Source: Rhizobium sp. ICMP 5592 (GTDB lineage Bacteria; Pseudomonadota; Alphaproteobacteria; Rhizobiales; Rhizobiaceae). From it: a stretch of DNA of 64,000 bases. Positions 45,710 to 54,825 of this stretch are shown here, piece after piece (the stretch's first letter is position 1; every line of letters begins with the position of its first letter). Below the pieces are notes generated by a model, which ran no database searches, was not told the origin of the DNA, and saw only the letters and a program-made list of their open reading frames with translations. The stretch lies in assembly GCF_009498525.1 (NCBI RefSeq), contig NZ_QSNT01000003.1:1300222-1364221 (forward strand), given 5' to 3'. Both the position numbers and the translations under genes were made by a program.

Positions 45710-47505
45710 TCCAGCATTCCCACGAGCCCGGCGACCTCAAAGCACCCGAGCTGCGGGCCCGCGCGGTTGCGGCAGCGCGCGGCGATGAGCCCTTCGACCT
45801 GCTGATCGCGGGCGGGCGTCTGGTCGATATGGTGACCGGCCAGATCCGCGCCGCCGATATCGGCATCGTCGGGCCGCTGATCGCAAGCGTTCATGCGCCG
45901 GGCAACCGTACTGACGCGGCCCAGACGATCGATGCAGCAGGCTGTTTCCTCTCACCCGGCCTGATCGATACGCATATGCATATCGAAAGCTCGATGGTGA
46001 CGCCGGCTCTCTATGCCGAAGCCGTGTTGCCGCGCGGGGTCACGACCATCGTCTGGGATCCGCATGAGTTCGGCAATGTGCACGGCCTTGAGGGCGTGCG
46101 CTGGGCGGTCGAGGCGACCGGGCCGCTGCCGCTGCGGGTGATCCCGCTGGCGCCGTCCTGCGTGCCCTCCGCCCCCGGCCTGGAGCTGGCGGGCGCCGAT
46201 TTCGATGCCTCCGCCATGGCCGAGATGCTGGCATGGCCGGAGATCGGCGGCGTCGCCGAGGTGATGACCATGCGCGGCGTCATCGACGGCGATCCGCGCG
46301 CCAGCGCCATCGTCAATGCCGGGCTGCAATCCGGCAAGCTCGTTTGCGGCCACGCTCGCGGCCTCGAAGGCGCCGATCTCAACGCCTTCATGGCAGCCGG
46401 CATCTCCTCCGATCACGAGCTCACCTCCGGCGCCGATTTCCTCGCCAAGCTCTCCGCCGGCCTGACGATCGAGCTGCGCGGCTCGCATGACCACCTGCTG
46501 AAGCAGTTCGTCGAGGTCATCAACGGCATCGGCTTCCTGCCGCAGACTGTGACGCTTTGCACCGACGACGTCTTCCCCGACGAACTGCATGTCAATGGCG
46601 GCCTCGACGATGTGGTTCGCCGGCTGGTGCGCGACGGGCTGAAGCCGGAATGGGCGCTGCGGGCGGCAACGCTGAACGCCGCCATGCGGCTCGGCCGCAA
46701 CGACCTCGGCCTGATCGCCGCCGGCCGTCGCGCCGACATCGTGTTGTTTGAAGACCTCCTGGCTTTCAAGGCGAAACGGGTGATTGCCAATGGCGAGATC
46801 GTCGCAAAGGCTGGTAGGATCATAGGTTCCGTCGCACATCTCGATACAACACCATTGCAGAATTCCATCAAACTCGCGCCGCTCAGTGAAGATGATTTCC
46901 GTGTATCGGCCGGCGGAAACCGCGTGCGGCTTGCAACGATCGATCGGCCGCGCTTCACGCAATGGGGCGAGATCGAAGCCGATGTTGCGGACGGACATGT
47001 CGTGCCGCCAGCCGGAACCACCATGCTCGCCGTCGCCCACCGCCATGGCAGAGCGGAAGGGGGCAAGGCGGATGGACGTCCGCGCGTCGGCTTCCTCACC
47101 GGCTGGGGCGAATGGCGCGGCGCCTTCTGCACGACCGTCTCGCATGACAGCCACAATCTGACGGTCTTCGGCGGCAATGTCACGGACATGAGGCTCGCCG
47201 CCAACGCCGTCATCGCAGCCGGCGGCGGTCTGGCAGTGGCGAGCGATGGCAAAGTCCAGATCGTACTGCCGCTACCGCTTTCAGGCCTAGTCAGCGATGC
47301 GCCGCTTGCGGAAACAGCCCTGACCTTCCGCGCCCTTCGCGAGGCGATGGACAAGATCGTCGACTGGCAGCCGCCCTATCTCGTCTTCAAGGCCTGCTTC
47401 GGGGCGACACTTGCCTGCAATATCGGCCCGCATCAGACGGATCGTGGGATTGCCGATGTGGTGACGGGGCGCGTGTTGGAGACGGCAGTGCTTGGGGAGG
47501 TTTAG
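45706..47505 (+). CDS. ade: Adenine deaminase
   Basis: Ade converts adenine to hypoxanthine and ammonia. The 599-residue amidohydrolase has the metal-binding LIDTHMHIESSMVTP, then WDPHEFGNVHGLEG, CGHARGLEG, the SSDHELTSG stretch and LCTDDVFPDEL. The C-terminal domain (about 420-599) includes ADVADGHVVPPAGTTMLAV, THRHG-like AVAHRHGRAEG and the GWGEWRGAF region found only in this family. It is coupled to the nucleoside hydrolase upstream. A large inverted repeat follows the gene. Confidence 0.95.
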   Translation: MIQHSHEPGDLKAPELRARAVAAARGDEPFDLLIAGGRLVDMVTGQIRAADIGIVGPLIASVHAPGNRTDAAQTIDAAGCFLSPGLIDTHMHIESSMVTPALYAEAVLPRGVTTIVWDPHEFGNVHGLEGVRWAVEATGPLPLRVIPLAPSCVPSAPGLELAGADFDASAMAEMLAWPEIGGVAEVMTMRGVIDGDPRASAIVNAGLQSGKLVCGHARGLEGADLNAFMAAGISSDHELTSGADFLAKLSAGLTIELRGSHDHLLKQFVEVINGIGFLPQTVTLCTDDVFPDELHVNGGLDDVVRRLVRDGLKPEWALRAATLNAAMRLGRNDLGLIAAGRRADIVLFEDLLAFKAKRVIANGEIVAKAGRIIGSVAHLDTTPLQNSIKLAPLSEDDFRVSAGGNRVRLATIDRPRFTQWGEIEADVADGHVVPPAGTTMLAVAHRHGRAEGGKADGRPRVGFLTGWGEWRGAFCTTVSHDSHNLTVFGGNVTDMRLAANAVIAAGGGLAVASDGKVQIVLPLPLSGLVSDAPLAETALTFRALREAMDKIVDWQPPYLVFKACFGATLACNIGPHQTDRGIADVVTGRVLETAVLGEV

Positions 47506-47545
47506 GTTCTTTGCCTGATTTGGGCTCTGCATTCGAGGAGAGTGC

Positions 47546-47736
47546 ATACCCCCCTGTCAGCTACGCTGACATCTCCCCCACAAGGGTGGAGATTGGTAAC
47601 TTGCAGCACTCTCTCGGCTCAAACGAACATCGAACCTGCTGAAACTACGATTTATTGCTTTACGAGTAATAAGCAGCAAACTCCCAACGATCTCCACCCT
47701 TGTGGGGGAGATGTCACGAAGTGACAGAGGGGGTAT
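47546..47736. repeat. Large rhizobial inverted repeat (two 47-base arms)
   Basis: The left arm (47546-47593) and right arm (47690-47736) are near-exact inverted copies containing ACATCTCCCCCACAAGGG; about 96 bases lie between. Each arm contains its own small stem: GTCAGC-TAC-GCTGAC on the left, GTCAC-GAA-GTGAC on the right. It fills most of the 390-base gap after ade; no gene is convincing in the loop. Confidence 0.85.
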
Positions 47737-47752
47737 CAGAGGTGCGGCAAAC

Positions 47753-47857
47753 TCAAAGACTTCTGCTTAACGCCACACTCGATGCGATCGCATCATCGTT
47801 GAAATCATAAGCGACGTTGTTATGCAGCACACGGGACGATCCCATCGGAAAAGACAT
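47753..47857 (-). CDS. Possible 34-residue small protein downstream of the iron transporter genes
   Basis: A short frame starting MSFPMGSSRVLHNNVAYDFN has a moderate ribosome site (AAAGGA) about six bases upstream and follows the fbpC-like gene on the same strand by 38 bases. I do not recognise it. Its reality depends on conservation in related genomes. Confidence 0.25.
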   Translation of the reverse strand: MSFPMGSSRVLHNNVAYDFNDDAIASSVALSRSL

Positions 47858-47895
47858 GGCAGGTCCTTTGGCGACGACCTCAACCGAAAAGCAGC

Positions 47896-48953
<1,058 letters not shown>

Positions 48954-48957
<4 letters not shown>

Positions 48958-50555
48958 TGTCCGGCCGTCCGCTTGGATTGCGTGTAGAGAAGAAGGGTGA
49001 GCGGCAGCGAGAGCACCACCATCATGAAGGCGTAGGGCGCGGCGGAGACATAGTCGATCTCGCTGGTCAGCGACCAGAATTTCGTCGCCAGCGTCACCGT
49101 GCCGTTCGGCGACAGCATCAGCGTCGCCGTCAGCTCATTGGTGATCCCCAGGGCGACAAGCGCGACGCTGGCGGCAAAGCCGGGAGCGGCAAGGCGCATG
49201 GTGATCTGCCGCACGGCCTGGGCCGGTGTGCGGCCGAGCGCCATGGCGGCGCGTTCGAGCTCGACCGGGGCCTGGGCGATGCTGGCGCGTAGGCCCACCA
49301 TGGCGCGCGGCAGAAACAGGAGGACATAGGCAAGCAGTAGCGTTGCGAAGGTCTGGTAGAGCGGCAGGATCAGCCGCACCGTGATCGACACCAGCGCCAG
49401 GGCAACGACGACGCCCGGCAGCGAACCGACATAATAATGGCAGGCCTCGAGGATGCGCTGCAGCCGGCCGGGTGCGCGCACCGAGAGCCATGCCATCGGG
49501 ATGGCGGCGATGGTGGCAAGCAGTCCGCCGGCAATTGCAAGGCCGATGGTCTGCAACAGCGCATTGCCGACCGTCTCCATCCGCCAGATGCCGGCGCCGC
49601 CAAGATAGAGCCAGCGCGCCAGCGTCACGAAGGGCACACCGAGGGTGAGCGCAGCCACCGCCACCGGAAGAGCGACGGCCGGGACGACGATCCAGCCAAG
49701 ACGGCGGCGATCCGCCGGGCGGGCGGCACCGGAGCCGACACGGGCATAACGCTCGTTGCCGCGCACCAGCACTTCGATGCCGAGCAGCAGAAGACAGCAG
49801 AAGACGAGAACGCCGCCGAGCATGTTGGCGGCCGGGCTATTATAGGCGGACTGGAACTGATCGACGATCGCGGTCGAAAATGTGTCGAAGCGGATCATCA
49901 CATAGAGACCGTATTCCGCGAGCAGATGCAGGCCGACCAGCAACGAGCCGCCGCAGATGGCGAGGCGAAGCTGCGGCAGGATCGCCCGGAAAAAGACGCG
50001 CCAGGGATTGAGGCCAAGCGAGGCCGCGGCATCCTCGATCGCCGGATCGAGACGGCGCAGTGCTGCCGCCACCGGCAGATAGAGGAAGGGATAATAGGCC
50101 AGCACCGACACGAGCACGCCGCTCGACAGTCCGCGCATGCCAGGCACCAGGCTGACCCAGGCGTAGCTGTGCACGAAAGCCGGCACGGCAAGCGGCGCGA
50201 CCGCCAGCCAGGACCATAGACGCGCGCCGGGAATATCGGTGCGCTCGGTCAGCCAGGCGAGCGTAACGGCAAGCAGGATGCAAAGCGGGATGGTGCAGAC
50301 TTCGAGAAGAACGGTATTGACCAGCAACTCGCCGACGCGGTTGCGGAAGATAAGCGCGATGGCTTCGTTCCAGCCGGTATCGACGGTGATCCAGATGATG
50401 AAGCCGAGCGGCACCAGGCTCAGAAGGGCGACGACGGATGCAAGGGCAATAACGGAAGCGTGCGGAACACGGCCGCGGGGCGCAGCCGTCAGCGGAGGCA
50501 CTCGCATGGCAGCGGCCCGACCGGCCGGCGCGGCATATGTGTTCTTCTGCAGCAA
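48954..50555 (-). CDS. Iron(III) ABC transporter permease (fused, 12 spans)
   Basis: A 533-residue inner-membrane protein composed of two BPD_transp_1 halves, as in FbpB/AfuB. Each half has its coupling segment: DAAASLGLNPWRVFFRAILP in the first (near residue 185) and RAAMALGRTPAQAVRQITM in the second (near residue 440). The first membrane span begins VIALASVVALLSLVPLGFI. It should pass ferric iron from the periplasmic binding protein. The 127-base gap to the binding-protein gene carries a strong hairpin. Confidence 0.92.
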
Positions 50556-50638
50556 GTCTTAGCTGCCTTTCACGCCCTGAAATAGGAAGGCAACCGCCGT
50601 TGAAAGGCGATTGCCGGGATCGAATTGGCCAAAAGACC

Positions 50639-50669
50639 ATCCGCATGCCCCCTAGCAGGGCATGCGGAT
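50639..50669 (-). terminator. Hairpin between iron-binding protein gene and permease gene
   Basis: ATCCGCATGCCC and GGGCATGCGGAT pair perfectly over 12 bases with a 7-base loop. On the minus strand it lies 14 bases after the binding-protein stop and is followed by GGTCTTTTGG. It probably allows more binding protein than permease to be made. Confidence 0.65.
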
Positions 50670-50682
50670 CAGATGCAAGAGC

Positions 50683-51699
50683 TTAGATCAGTCCGGCTTC
50701 CGTCATCAGATCTGTGACCTTCTTGCTGTTCAGCTTGGAGGGCTCGACCTTCGGGGCCTGCAGATCATTGAGCGGCACCAGCTTCGGGTTGGACTCGGCA
50801 CCGTTGCCGACGGCATATTCATAGGAATCGCCGTCGCGCAGAACGGCCTGGCCGCCCTTGCCGGTGATCCACTTCAGGAATGCCTGGGCTTCCTTCTGGT
50901 GCTGGCTGGAGGCGAGGACGCCGCCGCCGGAAATGCTGACGAAAGCGCCCGGATCCTGGTTCTTGAAGTAATGCAGGAGGACGTTCTTGCTGTTTTCGCC
51001 CGTCTTCGCCTGATCGCCGAACCAGTAGTAGTGATAGATGACCGCGCCTTCGACTTCACCGGCGTTGACGGCCTTCATGGCAACGCTGTTGCCCTTGTAA
51101 GGGGTGGCGTTTTCCTTCATGGCCTTCAGCCACGCCTTGGTGGCGTCCTCGCCCTTCAGCTCGAGAAGCGCGCTGACGATCGCCTGGAAATCGGCGCCCG
51201 CTGGCGACGCGCCCCAACGGCCCTTCCACTTGGGATCGGCGAGGTCGAGCAGCGACTTTGGCAGATCGGCGTCCTTCAGCTTGGTCTTGTCATAGGCGAA
51301 GACCGTCGAGCGGGCGGCGACGCCGACCCAGTTGCCATCAACTGCCTTGAAGCTTTCCGGCACCTGCGCCAGCGTGTCGGCATCGACAGGGGCGAAGAGC
51401 TTGTTGGCGTCGACCAGCGCCATGCCCGGAGAATTTTCCGTCAGATAGACGTCGGCGGGGGATGCTGCGCCTTCCTCGACGATCTGGTTGGCAAACTGCA
51501 TGTCGCTGCCGTTGCGGATCGTCACCTTGATGCCGGTTTCCTTGGTGAAGCCATCCGCCCAGGCCTGGGTCAGCGTCTCATGCTGGGCATTGTAGACGAC
51601 GATGCCTTCGGATTCGGCGGCATTTGCCATCAGCGGAGCAACCGTAAGGCCCGCGACAAGCGCCAGCGCGCTGGTAAGATGGGTAAAGGAAAAAGTCAT
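50683..51699 (-). CDS. Iron(III) ABC transporter substrate-binding protein
   Basis: A 338-residue periplasmic protein with a signal peptide of about 27 residues (SALALVAGLTVAPLMANAA). The start of the mature part, GIVVYNAQHETLTQAWADGF, and the VYLTENSPGMALVD, WVGVAARSTVFAYD and IYHYYWF stretches resemble the FbpA/AfuA group; the paired tyrosines correspond to the iron-binding YY pair of ferric-binding proteins. It is the first gene of the minus-strand unit and has a TGA-N9-TCA iron box over its promoter. Confidence 0.93.
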   Translation of the reverse strand: MTFSFTHLTSALALVAGLTVAPLMANAAESEGIVVYNAQHETLTQAWADGFTKETGIKVTIRNGSDMQFANQIVEEGAASPADVYLTENSPGMALVDANKLFAPVDADTLAQVPESFKAVDGNWVGVAARSTVFAYDKTKLKDADLPKSLLDLADPKWKGRWGASPAGADFQAIVSALLELKGEDATKAWLKAMKENATPYKGNSVAMKAVNAGEVEGAVIYHYYWFGDQAKTGENSKNVLLHYFKNQDPGAFVSISGGGVLASSQHQKEAQAFLKWITGKGGQAVLRDGDSYEYAVGNGAESNPKLVPLNDLQAPKVEPSKLNSKKVTDLMTEAGLI

Positions 51700-51738
51700 A
51701 GGCGTCCTCTCGCTTGAAAACCCCGTCTTTGACGGTGG

Positions 51739-51789
51739 TGCGATAGCCTATATTTTTCCTGACTATTCTTTTCAAGTTTCCGCACGCCA
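51739..51789 (-). promoter_or_regulatory. Iron-responsive promoter of the iron transporter
   Basis: On the minus strand CTTGAA and TATAGG form -35 and -10 elements with 18-base spacing. The motif TGA-AAAGAATAG-TCA at 51760-51774 overlaps them and fits the TGA-N9-TCA iron-responsive operator bound by RirA in rhizobia. Confidence 0.6.
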
Positions 51790-51870
51790 GTTTGTATCAC
51801 AAAAGCTTGAAAACAGAGTCAAGATTTCGCCGGATTTTTCAGCAGCGTGGATGCTTGTGCCGGAACGCGC

Positions 51871-51905
51871 AAAAGGCCGCGACGCTTGCGCATCGCGGCC
51901 TTTTT
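51871..51905. terminator. Bidirectional-looking terminator after the MFS gene
   Basis: AAAAGGCCGCGA and TCGCGGCCTTTT form a perfect 12-bp stem with a 10-base loop. A-run and T-run on either side allow use from both directions. On the minus strand it follows the MFS stop (51923) by 17 bases. Confidence 0.8.
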
Positions 51906-51922
51906 ATATTCCGAAGATCCGA

Positions 51923-53260
51923 TCAGGTATCGCGCGTTTCCAGCGTCTTGCTGAAGAAGATCGCGACAAGCGTACAGACGACGCCGGAGAGCAGGTAGAG
52001 GCTGGTATAGACCAGGCCAAACTGGCTGGAGAGGCTGAGCGCCACGAAGGGTGCAAAGCCGGCGCCGATCAGCCAGGAAAGATCCGAGGTCAATGCCGAG
52101 CCGCTATAGCGGTAGTTCTGGGTGAAGCGGGATGCGCTGGCGCCGGCAGCCTGGCCGAAGGAAAGGCCGAGCAGCGTGAAGCCGAGAACCACGTAGATGT
52201 GGCGACCCGTCGTACCGCCATCCAGCAGCCAGGGCGCGACGAAGGCAAAGATCGCAATCAACACGGCACCGACGGCCAGCTGGTTACGCCGGCCGATACG
52301 ATCGGCCAGCAGGCCGGAACAGATGATCGCGACGATGCCGCAGATCGCACCGATGAACTCCACCAGCAGGAACGAACCGGCGGACTGCTCGCTATAGAGC
52401 GTGACCCAGCCGAGCGGGAAGACCGTGACCAGATGGAAGGTCGCAAAGCTTGCCAGCGGCACGAAGGCGCCGATCAGCACGTCACGGCCATGCACGCGCA
52501 GAAGCTCCGTCATCCTGACCGGCTCCAGCTCGTGGCGTTCCAGCAGCGCGCCGAATTCCGGCGTAGCGACCAGACGAAGCCGGGCGAAGAGCGCGACGAC
52601 GTTGACCATGAAGGCGCAGAAGAACGGATAGCGCCAGCCCCATTCCAGGAAGTCGGCGGTGGTCAGGCTCATGACGAAGTAAGCGAAGAGCGCGCTTGCC
52701 AGCATGAAGCCGATCGGCGCGCCGAGCTGCGGGATCATTGCAAACCAACCGCGGCGATTGGTCGGTGCATTCAGCGCCAGCAATGAGGCCAGGCCATCCC
52801 AGGCGCCGCCGAGCGCCAGACCCTGACCGATACGAAAGACGGCGAGCAGAAGAATCGCATAGCCACCAATCTCTGCGTAACCGGGCAGAAAACTCATCGA
52901 CGCCGTCGAACCGCCGAGCAGGAACAGCGCGATCGTCAGCTTGACGCCACGGCCATAGGTACGGTCGATCGCCATGAAGATGAACGAACCGATCGGGCGG
53001 GCGACAAAGGCAAGCGAAAAGATCAGGAAGGAAAGCATGGTGCCATGCAGGGGATCCGCGAAGGGGAAGATCAGCTTCGGGAAAACCAGGACCGATGCGA
53101 TGGCATAAACGAAGAAATCGAAAAACTCGGACGTGCGACCGATGATCACGCCGATGGCAATATTACCCGGTGCGACCTCACCACCCGCATGCATGCTGCG
53201 GGCGTCACGTTCAAAACCTGTAGATGTTGCATTTACTGCTTCATGCGTAACACTGACCAT
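51923..53260 (-). CDS. MFS transporter, MHS (metabolite:H+ symporter) type
   Basis: A 445-residue inner-membrane protein with 12 predicted spans. The N-terminal IIGRTSEFFDFFVYAIASVL, the loop FVARPIGSFIFMAIDRTYGR and the VFRIGQGLALGGAWDGLASLL stretch are typical of the MHS branch (shikimate/proline/citrate-type symporters); the substrate is unknown. The typical acidic-x2-D-x2-YG motif has changed to SEFFDFFVYA, as in many MHS relatives. It is divergent from cyoA across a 390-base gap. Confidence 0.9.
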   Translation of the reverse strand: MVSVTHEAVNATSTGFERDARSMHAGGEVAPGNIAIGVIIGRTSEFFDFFVYAIASVLVFPKLIFPFADPLHGTMLSFLIFSLAFVARPIGSFIFMAIDRTYGRGVKLTIALFLLGGSTASMSFLPGYAEIGGYAILLLAVFRIGQGLALGGAWDGLASLLALNAPTNRRGWFAMIPQLGAPIGFMLASALFAYFVMSLTTADFLEWGWRYPFFCAFMVNVVALFARLRLVATPEFGALLERHELEPVRMTELLRVHGRDVLIGAFVPLASFATFHLVTVFPLGWVTLYSEQSAGSFLLVEFIGAICGIVAIICSGLLADRIGRRNQLAVGAVLIAIFAFVAPWLLDGGTTGRHIYVVLGFTLLGLSFGQAAGASASRFTQNYRYSGSALTSDLSWLIGAGFAPFVALSLSSQFGLVYTSLYLLSGVVCTLVAIFFSKTLETRDT

Positions 53261-53650
53261 GTGTGAGAGCCTCCCTCTCCAGACGCAAACTCCTCCACGA
53301 ATTCGCGTACAATCAAAATGTTGATCAAACGTGCGAACTTATCAAGTGTCGGGCATGAAATAATTCGCAAATTAGCCGTTGAATCAGGCCAATTCGGCTT
53401 TCGCGGCCGCACTGCCAGGTTGACGTGCCGCAATCGGTAGCCATTTTCGCCGATCCGGGTATATTGGCGCCGATAAAAGCTACGGACCGTTGGAAAACCT
53501 TCTGGATTTCTCAGGGTTTTCCCGATAGGTGAGACCGCGTCCAATACCGCATTGCACCCGCATTTGCTGCGGTGCGACGAAACACCTCATATCGTTCATG
53601 ACCTCCGTCCTTTAGCTGCGGTAGGGTCGAAACAAAAAGAGCTTTAAGAC
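53261..53650. other. Gap between the divergent MFS and cyo genes
   Basis: These 390 bases must hold the promoters of both flanking genes. I see no convincing gene, strong FNR/FixK site or terminator. A minus-strand frame at 53233-53544 is open but looks like chance. Confidence 0.6.
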
Positions 53651-54778
53651 GTGCTAAGACTATCGAAGATTTTCAGCCGCTTATTTGTCCTCCCGCTATT
53701 CCTGCTGCTTTCGGGCTGCAATCTGGTGGTGATGGCTCCCTCCGGCGACATCGCCGTGCAGCAACGCGACCTCATCGTCGTCTCGACCGTCCTGATGCTG
53801 ATCATCATCATACCGGTGATCTTCCTCACGCTGTTCTTCGCGTGGAAGTATCGCCAGTCGAACACGGCCGCCCCCTATGAGCCCGACTGGCATCATTCGA
53901 CCCGCCTCGAACTGGTGATCTGGTCGGCGCCGCTGGCCATCATTATCGCGCTCGGCGCGGTGACCTGGATCAGCACCCACCAGCTCGACCCCTACCGGCC
54001 GCTCGACCGTATAGCGGCGGACAAGCCGATCCCGCAGGACGTCAAGCCGCTGACGGTCGAAGTCGTCGCGCTCGACTGGAAATGGCTGTTCTTCTATCCG
54101 GAATACGGCATCGCCACGGTCAACGAGATGGCGGCTCCGGTCGACAGGCCGATCAACTTCAAGATCACCGCCTCGACGGTCATGAATTCCTTCTTCGTCC
54201 CTGCTCTCGCCGGCCAGATCTACGCCATGCCGGGCATGGAGACGAAGCTGCATGCCGTCATCAACCATCCGGGCGAATTCGAGGGCCTCTCCGCCAATTA
54301 TAGCGGCGCCGGCTTCTCGCATATGCGCTTCAAGTTCCATGGCTTCAGCCAGGCCGATTTCGACCAGTGGGTCGGCAAGGCCAAGAGCCAGGGCTCGGCG
54401 CTCGGCCGTCCGGAATATCTGGCGCTCGCCAAGCCGAGTGAGCGGGAGCCCGTTCGCTACTACAACGCCGTCGACAAGGATCTCTACGAAGCCATCCTCA
54501 ACATGTGCGCCGATCCGAGCAAGATGTGCATGAGCGAAATGATGCATATCGACGCCAAGGGCGGCGCCGGTAAGGAAAGCCACGAGAACCGCGAACGCCT
54601 GATTCACGACAACCGCGATGCGGATCATGCGGACGTGACCCCGGTGAGAGCCGATGCTTCCGCGGCAAACACGATGCAGCACGGCGACAATTCCATGCCG
54701 GGCATGGACATGGGCAACAGCTCATCTTCGGATTCGTCGACCGGTTCCTCGCAGCCGGCGCAGCACCAGGGTCATTGA
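53651..54778 (+). CDS. cyoA: Cytochrome bo3 ubiquinol oxidase subunit II
   Basis: CyoA is the membrane-anchored periplasmic subunit of the bo3 terminal oxidase. The 375-residue precursor is a lipoprotein (LLLSGCN lipobox near residue 22) with two further membrane spans and a cupredoxin-like domain (VVALDWKWLFFYPEYGIATV, NSFFVPALAGQIYAMPGM, SGAGFSHMRFKFHG) that lacks a CuA site, as expected. The start is GTG at 53651. The last 40 residues form an unusual Met/His/Ser-rich tail (MQHGDNSMPGMDMGN, ending QHQGH). Confidence 0.95.
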   Translation: MLRLSKIFSRLFVLPLFLLLSGCNLVVMAPSGDIAVQQRDLIVVSTVLMLIIIIPVIFLTLFFAWKYRQSNTAAPYEPDWHHSTRLELVIWSAPLAIIIALGAVTWISTHQLDPYRPLDRIAADKPIPQDVKPLTVEVVALDWKWLFFYPEYGIATVNEMAAPVDRPINFKITASTVMNSFFVPALAGQIYAMPGMETKLHAVINHPGEFEGLSANYSGAGFSHMRFKFHGFSQADFDQWVGKAKSQGSALGRPEYLALAKPSEREPVRYYNAVDKDLYEAILNMCADPSKMCMSEMMHIDAKGGAGKESHENRERLIHDNRDADHADVTPVRADASAANTMQHGDNSMPGMDMGNSSSSDSSTGSSQPAQHQGH

Positions 54779-54825
54779 TCCCCGTGCGCTCACTAACAAG
54801 ACATTCATAAGGACAGAGGCAATCC

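Noticed and set aside
53233..53544. 103-codon minus-strand frame in the MFS-cyo gap
   Set aside because: No ribosome site of note, overlaps the MFS start, and composition is not protein-like.
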